A stretch of 64,000 nucleotides of DNA from Prochlorococcus sp. AG-347-K16 (GTDB lineage: Bacteria > Cyanobacteriota > Cyanobacteriia > PCC-6307 > Cyanobiaceae). The notes under the pieces are model-generated. The model had not been told where the DNA came from. It searched no databases and worked only from the letters and a program-made list of their open reading frames with translations. The DNA lies in contig QCCD01000002.1 in NCBI GenBank assembly GCA_003281405.1, positions 1 through 64,000 of the forward strand, in the 5' to 3' direction. The translations under genes and the position numbers were made by a program. Shown here piece after piece: positions 1-8,691 of the stretch. Numbering within the stretch: position 1 is the first letter of the stretch; each line of letters starts with the position of its first letter.

Positions 1-560
1 TTCTCACTTCTCAAATCTGGTCGGAAACTGTAAGTATCTACTCCTCTTTGCCATAGAGCAGTCCTTTGAATACCTTTATCTTTTAACTCATTCACCATAG
101 CGGTGGATGTACATAAATTTAACAAGGCTTGATTATGTGCTGCTTTAAGTAATTCCCACAAAAGTGGCTCTAACATACCCATACCGTAATGTTCTAGATA
201 TTTCGGAAGATGAGTATGGTAACTGGCAATTAAAGGAATATTATTAGTTTTCGCCAACCATATGCCACCTAAGCCAAGTACAGCTGGATTAACAACATGT
301 ATCAAATCAGGACTAAATTTTTCTAACTTATCTGAGACTGCAGGACCTGGTAAACCAAGCTTCAACTCTGGGTATAAGGGTAATGGCATTGCAGCAACTC
401 CAACTACAGTTGCGCCCATATATGATTCTGGACAACCCTCTGGGCAAAAAATTATAACTTCATCACCATTTTTTATTAAAAATTCAATCGTTTTAGTCAG
501 TCTTGTGACTATGCCGTCAACTTTAGGTAAAAAAGTTTCAGTAAACAATGCAATTTTCAC
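1..560 (-). CDS. sqdX: SqdX-type sulfolipid glycosyltransferase (3' part outside window)
   Basis: Partial gene, cut at its 3' end by the window edge. A GTG start at 558-560 gives MKIALFTETFLPKVDGIVTR, the usual N terminus of GT4-family glycosyltransferases of the SqdX/SQD2 group. The frame stays open to the edge, where it reads ALWQRGVDTYSFRPD, the conserved nucleotide-sugar loop of the family. SqdX transfers sulfoquinovose from UDP-sulfoquinovose to diacylglycerol, giving SQDG of the thylakoid membrane. It follows sqdB by 27 bases on the same strand, so the two sulfolipid genes are probably cotranscribed. The GTG start is inferred from the conserved N terminus. No C-terminal part is visible. 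Confidence 0.85.
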   Translation of the reverse strand, partial: MKIALFTETFLPKVDGIVTRLTKTIEFLIKNGDEVIIFCPEGCPESYMGATVVGVAAMPLPLYPELKLGLPGPAVSDKLEKFSPDLIHVVNPAVLGLGGIWLAKTNNIPLIASYHTHLPKYLEHYGMGMLEPLLWELLKAAHNQALLNLCTSTAMVNELKDKGIQRTALWQRGVDTYSFRPDLRSE

Positions 561-587
561 TTTCTTAGGGTAATTATTTCAGAAGTT

Positions 588-1781
588 TTAATTAGTATTT
601 ATAGCCTCAGCTTGTTTTTTAGTCCAGGATGAAACACAAGGTATGCGCTTAAGATCACATCTATTGGAGTATTTTTTAGCAACTTCAACAACTTCTTCTA
701 GTAAACCATTATCAAGAGTCGTTGGGTTTAAACCTAATTCTATAAAGCACTTATTATCAACAATTAGATCATTTTCTACTGCTTCATTCCTTGGGTTTGG
801 TAAATAATTGATATCAGCACCTGTTAGGGACGCAACTTTTTTAGCTAGTTCTCCAACTTGATGACTTTCAGTCATTTGGTTAAAGATTTTAACTCTCTCT
901 CCAGGTTTTGGAGGATTTTCAAGAGCAAGTTGTACACATTTTACAGAGTCTTTTATGTGAATAAAGGCTCTTGTTTGCCCTCCTGTCCCATGAACACTTA
1001 ATGGATATCCAATTGCTGCTTGCATTAGAAACCTGTTTAGAACAGTTCCATAATCTCCATCGTAGTCAAATCGGTTTGTTAATCTAGGATCTTTTAAAGT
1101 TGCGTCTGTATTTGTTCCCCAAACAATGCCTTGATGTAGATCAGTAATCCTCACAAGATCATTTTTGTTGTAGTAAAGAAATAATAATTGATCTAAAGTT
1201 TTAGTCATATGGTAAACACTACCTGGACTTGCAGGGTGTAATATTTCTTCCTCAAACCGGCTTCCATCTGGTTGTGGAACTTCAACTTTTAGATAACCTT
1301 CTGGAATTGTTGCACCTCTATGTGATCCATATCCGTAAACTCCCATTGTTCCTAAATGTACAACATGAATATCTAAATTACTCTCTACTATTGCAGCAAG
1401 AAGGTTGTGGGTGCCATTAACATTATTATCTACTGTATATCTTTTGGTAAAACTAGATTTCATCGAGTAAGGCGCTGCTCTTTGTTCTGCAAAATGGATC
1501 ACAGAATCTGGCTTTTCATCAATGAGCAAATTGAGTAATTTTTGATATTGTTTAGAGATATCCATGTTAAGAAATTTCATAGGCTTACCTCCAATTTCTT
1601 CCCATGCAGATAGTCGTTCTGTTATCGAAGCAATTGGAGTTAAAGATTCTACCTCTAGATCAATATCAATTTTTCTACGACTTAGATTGTCCACAATAAT
1701 TACATCATGATTTTGCTCTGCTAAATTCACCGCACAAGGCCAACCGCAAAAACCATCTCCACCTAGAACAATAACTTTCAC
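588..1781 (-). CDS. sqdB: UDP-sulfoquinovose synthase SqdB
   Basis: Makes UDP-sulfoquinovose from UDP-glucose and sulfite, the head-group donor for the sulfolipid SQDG. The 397-residue protein is full length for the family. It is an extended short-chain dehydrogenase: an N-terminal NAD-binding GGDGFCGWP at residues 7-15, a catalytic Thr145 in HLGTMGVYG, and the Tyr190-x3-Lys194 pair in VYHMTK. The ATG start places the Rossmann glycine motif just after the first strand, as expected. It is the first gene of a leftward pair with sqdX. Sulfolipid replaces phospholipid in marine picocyanobacteria and lowers phosphorus demand (established knowledge). Confidence 0.95.
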   Translation of the reverse strand: MKVIVLGGDGFCGWPCAVNLAEQNHDVIIVDNLSRRKIDIDLEVESLTPIASITERLSAWEEIGGKPMKFLNMDISKQYQKLLNLLIDEKPDSVIHFAEQRAAPYSMKSSFTKRYTVDNNVNGTHNLLAAIVESNLDIHVVHLGTMGVYGYGSHRGATIPEGYLKVEVPQPDGSRFEEEILHPASPGSVYHMTKTLDQLLFLYYNKNDLVRITDLHQGIVWGTNTDATLKDPRLTNRFDYDGDYGTVLNRFLMQAAIGYPLSVHGTGGQTRAFIHIKDSVKCVQLALENPPKPGERVKIFNQMTESHQVGELAKKVASLTGADINYLPNPRNEAVENDLIVDNKCFIELGLNPTTLDNGLLEEVVEVAKKYSNRCDLKRIPCVSSWTKKQAEAINTN

Positions 1782-1946
1782 TCAGAACTCCAGAATTAAT
1801 TGTTTCATAATATATTTATTAAATTACTACAGTGTGCTTCCAATTTGCGAAAAAACATTGAAAATAGTTTCAAATCTTCTTTCTTAATCTGATAAACAAA
1901 ATAATAAGTTTTTATTCTTTTTTTAAACTTTGCTCAATGAAGAGAA

Positions 1947-2741
1947 TTAAATAGATATATTTTTTTCCGGTGAACTTGCTACTGCAAAGTCTTGTTTTTT
2001 AACTCGTCCTGCCAGAAAAGCTTGCCTGCCAGCTTTTACACCATAATTTATCGCTTGAGCCATTAGAGGAGGATTTTCAGCTTGTGCTATTGCAGTATTG
2101 ATTAAGACACCATCAGCTCCAATTTCCATAGCTTGAGAAGCTTCACTAGGTACCCCAATTCCTGCGTCAATTATTACCGGCACTTTTGCATTCTCAATAA
2201 TAATTCTTATATTTGATAAATTTAACAAACCTTGGCCGGAGCCTATAGGCGAACCCAATGGCATTACAGTTGCACAACCTATTTCTTCTAGTCTTTTTGC
2301 AAGAATAGGATCTGCATTGATATAGGGAAGTACAGCAAAACCTTTTTTTATTAAAATTTCGGCTGCTTTAATGGTTTCTATTGGATCTGGTAGCAAATAC
2401 TTTTTGTCAGGAATAACTTCTAACTTCACAAAATTATTTTCTTCTTGACCAGACAATTTTGCAAGTTCTCTACCCAAAATTGCTATTCTCACTGCCTCAT
2501 CGGAATTAACACAACCAGCTGTATTAGGAAGCATCCAGTATTTTGTCCAGTTGATCTTTTCGAGTAAATTTTCTCCGGTCTGAGCATTTTTAATTCTTCT
2601 AACAGCGACCGTTATAATTTCCGTTTCAGAATTTGACAAACTTTCTACCATATCTTGAGTAGATTTGTATTTGCCAGTACCCACCATTAATCTACTGGAA
2701 AATTGTTTTCCACCAATTAGTAAAGAAGAATAATTTTCCAT
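1947..2741 (-). CDS. thiG: Thiazole synthase ThiG
   Basis: Forms the thiazole phosphate ring of thiamin from deoxyxylulose phosphate, dehydroglycine or glycine-derived imine, and ThiS-thiocarboxylate. The 264 residues form a (beta/alpha)8 barrel. The Schiff-base lysine is probably Lys106 in the FVKLEVI segment, and the phosphate-binding end shows VIIDAGIG and [10 protein letters not shown]. It is the last gene of a leftward unit and begins 2 bases after the TPR gene, so translation is probably coupled. No TPP riboswitch is visible in front of this gene or of its operon, unlike thiC at 54704. Confidence 0.94.
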   Translation of the reverse strand: MENYSSLLIGGKQFSSRLMVGTGKYKSTQDMVESLSNSETEIITVAVRRIKNAQTGENLLEKINWTKYWMLPNTAGCVNSDEAVRIAILGRELAKLSGQEENNFVKLEVIPDKKYLLPDPIETIKAAEILIKKGFAVLPYINADPILAKRLEEIGCATVMPLGSPIGSGQGLLNLSNIRIIIENAKVPVIIDAGIGVPSEASQAMEIGADGVLINTAIAQAENPPLMAQAINYGVKAGRQAFLAGRVKKQDFAVASSPEKNISI

Positions 2742-2743
2742 AT

Positions 2744-3301
2744 TTAGAATCCCTTATCTTTAATACCTTCATAAGGTTTATAGTTGTTTCTTTTTTCTAA
2801 CTCCTTACTTTTTTTAATTGCTGTTTTGTTTTTTGGATCAATCACCAAAACCTTTTGATAAGTTGCATATGCCAATTCGTACTCAAGTAAACGCTGTTGT
2901 GCTGACGCGAGGTTATTTAGGGCTATAGGATATTCTGGGAGTGATTGTATTGCAGAGTTATAGTATTTAATTGCTTTCTTAAATTCATTTTGAGCAGCAT
3001 AAGAGAATCCTAAAGCATTATTTATTATTGCTTTTGCTTCATCAGGTTCATTTTCATAATTTTCAATTGCTTTTAGAAAAGTTTTAGTTGCTTCAGAATA
3101 TAATCTTTTTTTTATCTGAATAGACCCAAATTCGTATAATTCTGTAGCTTGAGAGAGAGAATCTAAACCTTTCTGCTCGAATTTTACTAAATTTAATTCT
3201 TCACTTCTTGTTTTTAGAAATTGTCTGAATACAAAAATAGAAATTATTATTAGTACAACAAAAAGAATAATTAAATAAGATTGAAAGGAAGATATTTCCA
3301 T
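2744..3301 (-). CDS. Membrane-anchored TPR-repeat protein
   Basis: A 185-residue protein of unknown specific role. An N-terminal hydrophobic segment (about residues 8-26) is followed by a charged linker and about three tetratricopeptide repeats, with typical [20 protein letters not shown] and [18 protein letters not shown] patterns between residues 85 and 165. TPR domains bind other proteins, so this is likely an assembly or scaffold factor facing one side of a membrane. It lies between rplT and thiG on the same strand, 36 bases after rplT and 2 bases before thiG. The operon position suggests constitutive expression, but does not reveal the partner. Confidence 0.8.
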   Translation of the reverse strand: MEISSFQSYLIILFVVLIIISIFVFRQFLKTRSEELNLVKFEQKGLDSLSQATELYEFGSIQIKKRLYSEATKTFLKAIENYENEPDEAKAIINNALGFSYAAQNEFKKAIKYYNSAIQSLPEYPIALNNLASAQQRLLEYELAYATYQKVLVIDPKNKTAIKKSKELEKRNNYKPYEGIKDKGF

Positions 3302-3337
3302 TATTTATGTTGATTTTTCTAGATTATATTCTTTTTT

Positions 3338-3685
3338 CTAATTACTAACGGAAGAAACGATTTTTTCAAAACACTTAGGATCGTTCAAAGCTAATTGAGC
3401 AAGCATTTTTCTATTAATAATAATTTCTGAATTTTTCATGCCATTTATCAACTTGCTATAGTTCGTTCCATTTATCCTGGCAGATGCGTTAATTCTAGAA
3501 ATCCAAAGTCTTCTAAAATCTCTTTTTCTTCTTCTTCTATCCCTATAAGCATTACAAAGTGCTTTCATCACTCTTTGATTTGCTGTTCTGAAAAGATTTT
3601 TGTTGCCGCCTCTAAAACCTTTTGCAAGATTTAAGATTTTGTTTCTTCTTTTTCTGGCTATGTTGCCTCTTTTTACACGTGCCAT
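3338..3685 (-). CDS. rplT: 50S ribosomal protein L20
   Basis: Ribosomal protein L20, needed for early assembly of the large subunit by binding 23S rRNA. It has 115 residues, the normal length, with the very basic N terminus [18 protein letters not shown] and the conserved segment [20 protein letters not shown]. It follows rpmI by 28 bases on the same strand. In many bacteria the unit is infC-rpmI-rplT; here infC is far away at 33407, next to miaA. Confidence 0.97.
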   Translation of the reverse strand: MARVKRGNIARKRRNKILNLAKGFRGGNKNLFRTANQRVMKALCNAYRDRRRRKRDFRRLWISRINASARINGTNYSKLINGMKNSEIIINRKMLAQLALNDPKCFEKIVSSVSN

Positions 3686-3713
3686 GAATATCTAATAAAA
3701 ATTTGTTAAAGAT

Positions 3714-3911
3714 TTATGCGTATGGAATCATTAATCTTACATTATCAGCATCTCTTTCATCAACTACGGCTTTTGTTGATAGATGTCTTTTTAACTTTGA
3801 GCTTTTATGATCAAGTAAATGATTATGGAAAGCTCTTCTTCTCATGAATTTACCCGTCGCAGTAGCTTTAAATCTTTTGGCAGCTGATTTACGAGTTTTT
3901 AGTTTAGACAT
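3714..3911 (-). CDS. rpmI: 50S ribosomal protein L35
   Basis: Ribosomal protein L35, a small basic protein of the large subunit. The 65 residues start with [20 protein letters not shown] and contain [15 protein letters not shown], both hallmarks of the family. It is the promoter-proximal gene of the leftward unit rpmI-rplT-TPR-thiG. The 91-base gap to the divergent wall-protein gene at 4003 must hold promoters for both directions. Confidence 0.97.
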
Positions 3912-4002
3912 TTAAGTCAAATGTGTTTAATTAGGATAATCTAAACCTTTATACGCATTGGTGCAAATTAAAGTTGTTAATTGATTAAGAAAGTTCTAAT
4001 TT

Positions 4003-5541
4003 ATGAAACTTAAATTTGCCTTTTTACATTTATTTTTAGGATGCATTTCTCTTTTATTAATAAATACTAAATTTACTTCAAATGTTAAAGCAGAAGAATC
4101 GCAAAAGGTTGAACTCAATAATGAAATTAAAAAAGGAAAATTTTTAATTGGTCTAAAGCAATATTTAGGTGGGGAGAATGACAGTTTTTCAAAAAAAAAG
4201 AATATCAACTTTATCACAGATAAAGGTTTGTTAAACCTGATATCGTCCAACGGTATTAAACATAAATCAAAACAGATTAATATTAGCTGGGTGGATATAC
4301 CCATCAAAAATCCAAAAACAATCGAAAGAATTGTTTTTGGTCCTTTTGCTAGCTATGAGTCAGCAAAAAAACAAGCAGAGAAACTTAAAGATAAAGGATT
4401 TGAGACGACTGTTGCTTATCCTAAAAATTGGGAAGTATGGATTCCATTTGAAGATGATCTTCCAGAGTTTCAATTGAAAAATAAAATTTTTAGAAAAATA
4501 AAAAATTTTCAAATTACGCCTGTTCTTAGAAGTGAATACAGTGTTATGAAACTCGAAGGACCTATATATATTTATGCTCAAGAGGAAATAAAAATAAATG
4601 GTGTCAATTTTGGTAAAAGTTTTTATTTATTAAAAGATTTATATGGGACTTGGACGTTAGTTCAAAAAATTGAGTTTGACGATTATTTGGCAGGTGTTTT
4701 GCCATACGAAATTGGACCGAATTCTCCTTTAGAAGCTCTCAAGGCACAAGCAGTTATAGCAAGAACTTGGGGAATTTTTAATTCTGATAGATTTAATATG
4801 GATAAATATCATTTATGTATCACCACTCAATGTCAAGTTTATAAGCCTCCTAAAATTACAAATAAAAAAGTACTACAAGCTATAGAAGCAACTTCAGATT
4901 TAATCCTAACTTATGGAAATAAACCAATAAATGCTTTTTACCATGGTTCTAATGGAGGCGTATCTGCTACTGCAGGAGAGTCTTGGCAAATTCAAGATTT
5001 TTCTTATTTTAAATCAATCATTGATGGTTCTAAATCATTAAATAAAATTTTTAAAGTTCCAATTACAAATGAATCTGATTTAAATAATTTTTTAGATTTT
5101 GATAAAGAACAGTTTTATGGGAGTAATCATTCTCTTTTTCGATGGAATAAGAAAATTTCTAGTCTTGAAATTAAAGAAAAATTACTCAAAAACAAACTTA
5201 TAAGTATTAATGAAGATGTTTTGAATTTAAATTCTATTGAACGTGGGTCTAGTGGCAGAGTGAAAAAATTGGAAATACAAACGGACAAAGGTAATAAATC
5301 AATTGTTCTTATTAAAGATGATATTCGACGGGTATTAAATTTTATACCCAGTAATTTGTTTACTATTAATAAATTAAATGATGATTTATGGCTTTTGAGA
5401 GGAGGAGGCTTCGGTCATGGTGTAGGTTTATCTCAGTCAGGAGCAATTGAAATGGCTAAATTAGGATTCTCTTATGAACAAATATTGAATCATTACTATA
5501 AAGATGCAAAACTGAAAAAATTTGAGATATTGTCTCAATGA
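4003..5541 (+). CDS. SpoIID/LytB-domain protein with SPOR-like segment
   Basis: Probably an exported peptidoglycan-acting protein. The 512 residues begin with a signal peptide (hydrophobic residues 5-20, likely cleaved after the Ala30 of NVKA). A SPOR-like segment follows at about 105-150, with VFGPFASYESAKKQAEKL and a GFETTV strand. The SpoIID domain runs from about 185 to the end: VLPYEIG-SPLEALKAQAVIARTW (Glu236 matches the catalytic Glu of SpoIID), a CITTQCQVY motif near 272 and the C-terminal GGGFGHGVGLSQSGA. SpoIID enzymes are lytic transglycosylases acting on glycan strands lacking peptide stems, and SPOR domains bind such strands. The glycosyltransferase downstream is 27 bases away on the same strand. 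Cellular role in this non-sporulating organism is inferred. Confidence 0.85.
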   Translation: MKLKFAFLHLFLGCISLLLINTKFTSNVKAEESQKVELNNEIKKGKFLIGLKQYLGGENDSFSKKKNINFITDKGLLNLISSNGIKHKSKQINISWVDIPIKNPKTIERIVFGPFASYESAKKQAEKLKDKGFETTVAYPKNWEVWIPFEDDLPEFQLKNKIFRKIKNFQITPVLRSEYSVMKLEGPIYIYAQEEIKINGVNFGKSFYLLKDLYGTWTLVQKIEFDDYLAGVLPYEIGPNSPLEALKAQAVIARTWGIFNSDRFNMDKYHLCITTQCQVYKPPKITNKKVLQAIEATSDLILTYGNKPINAFYHGSNGGVSATAGESWQIQDFSYFKSIIDGSKSLNKIFKVPITNESDLNNFLDFDKEQFYGSNHSLFRWNKKISSLEIKEKLLKNKLISINEDVLNLNSIERGSSGRVKKLEIQTDKGNKSIVLIKDDIRRVLNFIPSNLFTINKLNDDLWLLRGGGFGHGVGLSQSGAIEMAKLGFSYEQILNHYYKDAKLKKFEILSQ

Positions 5542-5568
5542 AAGTTAAGTAATTAAAAATTTACTTTT

Positions 5569-6870
5569 ATGAGTAAGGGCTTTTATAAAAATCGAAGATT
5601 GAAGTCGTTTATATTTCTTAGTGCTTGTTTTTTAGTAGCTTTTATTCCTCATGCTTACAATATCGAAAATTTCTTTTACATTATATTGACTCTTTCTTTT
5701 GTGATTGTTTTTTACGGTTTAATAATTATTTCTAGAAATTTCAAAAGGAACAACGTTTTCAATACTGTAGGCAGAAGAATTAGCAATATAGAGTTACCTG
5801 TGCTTGATATTTTAGTCGCAGCTAGAGATGAAGAGAATGTCATAGCAAGATTAGTTGAAAGATTATTTAGTTTAGATTATCCAGCAAATAAATTAAATAT
5901 TTACATAATCGATGATGGTAGCACTGATAAGACGCCTTTAATTTTAGATCGATTAGCTAGACAATATGACAAGCTAAAAGTCATAAGTCGTTCTCCAAAT
6001 GCAGGAGGGGGAAAGTCAGGAGCTTTGAATTATGCCTTGAAGTTTACTCATGGTGAATGGTTATTAGTTTTGGATGCTGATGCTGAATTAAAACAAGATT
6101 CTTTGATAAGGTTATTTAGTTTTGTAGAAGAGGGTGATTGGTCTGCAGTTCAACTAAGAAAATCAGTAACAAATGTAAGTAAGAATTTTTTAACTTCCTG
6201 TCAGTCAATGGAAATGGCTATGGACGCCATCTTTCAATATGGAAGATTATCAGTTGCTGGAGTTTCTGAATTAAGGGGTAATGGCCAATTAATTAAGAAA
6301 GAAACATTATTGGCATGTGGTTCTTTTAATGAAGATACAGTTACAGATGATCTTGATTTGAGTTTAAGATTATTATTATCAAAATTTAGAATTGGAATCT
6401 TGTGGGATCCTCCAGTTATGGAGGAAGCAGTTGAGAATTTAAATGCTTTATTAGCGCAAAGGCAAAGATGGGCAGAGGGGGGTTTGCAAAGATTCTTTGA
6501 TTATGGAGATCAATTATTTACCAATAAAATTGATTATTTGCAAAAATTTGATTTAACTTACTTCTTTATCTTGCAATATGCACTACCAATAATTTCTATT
6601 TTTGATTTAGTGTTCAGTCTTGCTTTGTTAGATTCACCAATTTACTGGCCTATTTCATTTACAGCTTTTATGTTATCTGGAATTGCGTTTTGGTACGGTT
6701 CTTCTTGTAAAAGCGAAGTACCAGTATTGCAAAAAAGCAATTTTTTGATGGTATTTGTCTCGGTTTTTTATTTATCACATTGGTTTTTAGTAATCCCTTG
6801 GGTAACAATAAAGATGTCTATTTTTCCTAAAAAGATACTTTGGCGAAAAACTATTCATACTGGAGTTTAA
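5569..6870 (+). CDS. Membrane family 2 glycosyltransferase (processive type)
   Basis: A 433-residue inner-membrane glycosyltransferase. Two N-terminal membrane helices (about 12-28 and 34-55) precede a GT2 domain with DDGS at 115-118, the DAD metal-binding motif at 169-171, TDD at 259-261 and QRQRW at 297-301. The last motif marks processive enzymes such as cellulose or hyaluronan synthases. Three C-terminal membrane segments follow (about 325-420). Product and donor sugar cannot be told from sequence. It lies 27 bases after the SpoIID-type gene and may belong to an envelope polysaccharide pathway with it. It ends one base before the convergent end of dnaX. Confidence 0.85.
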   Translation: MSKGFYKNRRLKSFIFLSACFLVAFIPHAYNIENFFYIILTLSFVIVFYGLIIISRNFKRNNVFNTVGRRISNIELPVLDILVAARDEENVIARLVERLFSLDYPANKLNIYIIDDGSTDKTPLILDRLARQYDKLKVISRSPNAGGGKSGALNYALKFTHGEWLLVLDADAELKQDSLIRLFSFVEEGDWSAVQLRKSVTNVSKNFLTSCQSMEMAMDAIFQYGRLSVAGVSELRGNGQLIKKETLLACGSFNEDTVTDDLDLSLRLLLSKFRIGILWDPPVMEEAVENLNALLAQRQRWAEGGLQRFFDYGDQLFTNKIDYLQKFDLTYFFILQYALPIISIFDLVFSLALLDSPIYWPISFTAFMLSGIAFWYGSSCKSEVPVLQKSNFLMVFVSVFYLSHWFLVIPWVTIKMSIFPKKILWRKTIHTGV

Positions 6871-6871
6871 T

Positions 6872-8635
6872 TTATTCATCAAGGTCTATAATTTCTCCAT
6901 TAAAAAAATCTGCTAAGTTTTTTGAGCTATCATCATAAGTCTCCTCTTTAGATATTTTTGTTGATGAATTAGTTTTTGGTTCTATTTTATTTAATGGTCG
7001 AAAATTTTTTACTTCATTTTGGGTCATTTTTGGAGTATTTGTTGGGTTATTTTTATTTAAATTTTTGGTTGAAAAATTAAGTATTATTTGATCTCCAAAT
7101 ATCTTTCTTACAGTATTTTCAATTATTACTTTTCTGCTTTTAATCATATTTTCCCAGTTCGGAGATAATGCAATTGTTATTTTCTCCGAATCAAAACTTT
7201 CAAGTTCGGCTTGTTGTGAAAGTAACATTCTTGTTGATGGCAACTCTACTTTAGAAAGAATTAATTCCCATTTATCTTTTAAATTATTTGATCCAGGATT
7301 ATTTTGGTTATTGTCAGAAATATTTTCAATACTTTCTTTTTCAAGAACTGCAAATTTTTCTAATTTTTCGTCTTTTTTTTCGATCAATTCATCGCTACCT
7401 ATCTCTTTTTTGATAATTGGTTTTTGACTTTCATTAGAAATATTTTCTTTATTAAAAATTGCAATGTTTTGTCTACTTTCATGATTTTCCTCAGTCGTAT
7501 TATTTTTACTTTCTTGCGTATTTTTAAGACTATTTATCTCTTGATTACCTAGAAGCCCAGTTAAATGTATTTCAAACCAAAGCCTTGGATTATCACTTGA
7601 TTTGATTTGATATTCAATATTTCTCAGATTATTATGCCAGTTAATTATTGTTGATTTATTTATTGTTCTTGAGATTTTATCCAGTTCATCTTGAAATTCA
7701 TCAGAGGTATAATAAAGATCTGAATATTTATTATTTGTAGTGTGTAATAGTAGATCTCTTGTTATGTTTAATAAACCAATAATTATTTGAAGAGGTTCGT
7801 TGCCTGCATCATATAATTTGTTGCAGGTAATAATTAATGACTCTGGATTATTCTCAACTAATGATTTAATCAGATTTGTTAATTCACTTTCAGATACTTC
7901 ACCTAGTAGATTTTGTATATTATTAATTGTTATTCCTTCTGGTAAAAGATTCAATTGTTCAAGGAGGCTTTGTGCATCTCTCATCCCTCCATTAGATCTT
8001 TTTGCAATCATTTTTAAGGCCTGCACTTCATACTCAATGGATTCTTTTTCGGCAATTTCTGATAAATGTTGAAAAATATCACTTGGGCTTATTCTTTTAA
8101 AATCAAACTTTTGGCATCTACTTTTTATTGTATTTAATACTCTCTCAGGATTTGTCGTCGCAAGGATAAATACAACTCTTGAGGGCGGTTCTTCAATAGT
8201 TTTTAGTAAAGCATTTGAAGCTGCCGTTGAAAGCATATGACATTCATCAATAACATATACTTTCCATCTCGCTTGAGTAGGTGCAAATCTCGCTCGCTCT
8301 ATAATTTCTCTTATATTTTCTACTCCTGTATTTGATGCTGCATCAATTTCAATAATATCTAGTGCGCTCCCATCTGTAATTTGTCTACATAAGTCACATT
8401 TACAACAAGGAGTTATCGTAGGTTGGTCGAATGCCTGGCAATTTAAAGATTTTGCAAATATTCTTGCACTTGATGTTTTTCCAGTCCCTCTAGGACCATT
8501 AAAAAGATATGCAGGAGCAATTTTTTTTGTTAATAGTGCTTGTTTGAGTGTAATGGATATAAATTTTTGTCCAACCAGTTCGTCTAAGTTGTTTGGTCGA
8601 TATTTTTGATGAAAAGGCTTATGTATATTTGGCAT
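6872..8635 (-). CDS. dnaX: DNA polymerase III clamp-loader subunit tau/gamma
   Basis: ATPase of the clamp loader that puts the sliding clamp on primed DNA; tau also ties the polymerase to the loader. The 587 residues show a Walker A GPRGTGKT at 47-54, a zinc module with Cys66/77/80/83, Walker B-like VIDECHML at 128-135 and the SNALLKTIEEPP sensor region. From about residue 365 to 455 the chain is a low-complexity Asn/Lys/Glu linker, followed by a C-terminal domain from about 455. In the linker, codons GAA AAA AAA at 419-421 form an in-frame slippery A-tract (see separate entry). It is the last gene of tig-clpP-clpX-dnaX. Confidence 0.95.
   Translation of the reverse strand: MPNIHKPFHQKYRPNNLDELVGQKFISITLKQALLTKKIAPAYLFNGPRGTGKTSSARIFAKSLNCQAFDQPTITPCCKCDLCRQITDGSALDIIEIDAASNTGVENIREIIERARFAPTQARWKVYVIDECHMLSTAASNALLKTIEEPPSRVVFILATTNPERVLNTIKSRCQKFDFKRISPSDIFQHLSEIAEKESIEYEVQALKMIAKRSNGGMRDAQSLLEQLNLLPEGITINNIQNLLGEVSESELTNLIKSLVENNPESLIITCNKLYDAGNEPLQIIIGLLNITRDLLLHTTNNKYSDLYYTSDEFQDELDKISRTINKSTIINWHNNLRNIEYQIKSSDNPRLWFEIHLTGLLGNQEINSLKNTQESKNNTTEENHESRQNIAIFNKENISNESQKPIIKKEIGSDELIEKKDEKLEKFAVLEKESIENISDNNQNNPGSNNLKDKWELILSKVELPSTRMLLSQQAELESFDSEKITIALSPNWENMIKSRKVIIENTVRKIFGDQIILNFSTKNLNKNNPTNTPKMTQNEVKNFRPLNKIEPKTNSSTKISKEETYDDSSKNLADFFNGEIIDLDE
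7373..7380 (-). other. Candidate slippery A8 tract in dnaX
   Basis: Eight consecutive A on the coding strand, read as gaA AAA AAA Gac at codons 419-421, so the heptamer A AAA AAA is in the phase needed for -1 slippage. In the -1 frame the next codons give RRKIRKICSS and a TGA at 7343-7341, making a 431-residue product. That is the size of the gamma protein produced by frameshifting in Escherichia coli. A one-base deletion would stop at about residue 424. I see no strong Shine-Dalgarno stimulator at the right distance and no strong downstream hairpin, so transcriptional slippage is as likely as ribosomal. Could also be chance in AT-rich linker DNA. Confidence 0.4.
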
Positions 8636-8691
8636 TTATTTTTCATTAATTAGAAAAATTCGAGATTCAATTAAAAAATTAAGCTGTAATT

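Noticed and set aside
262-573. Plus-strand open frame at the left end (103 codons)
   Set aside because: It is the antisense shadow of sqdX, whose minus-strand translation gives clear glycosyltransferase motifs.
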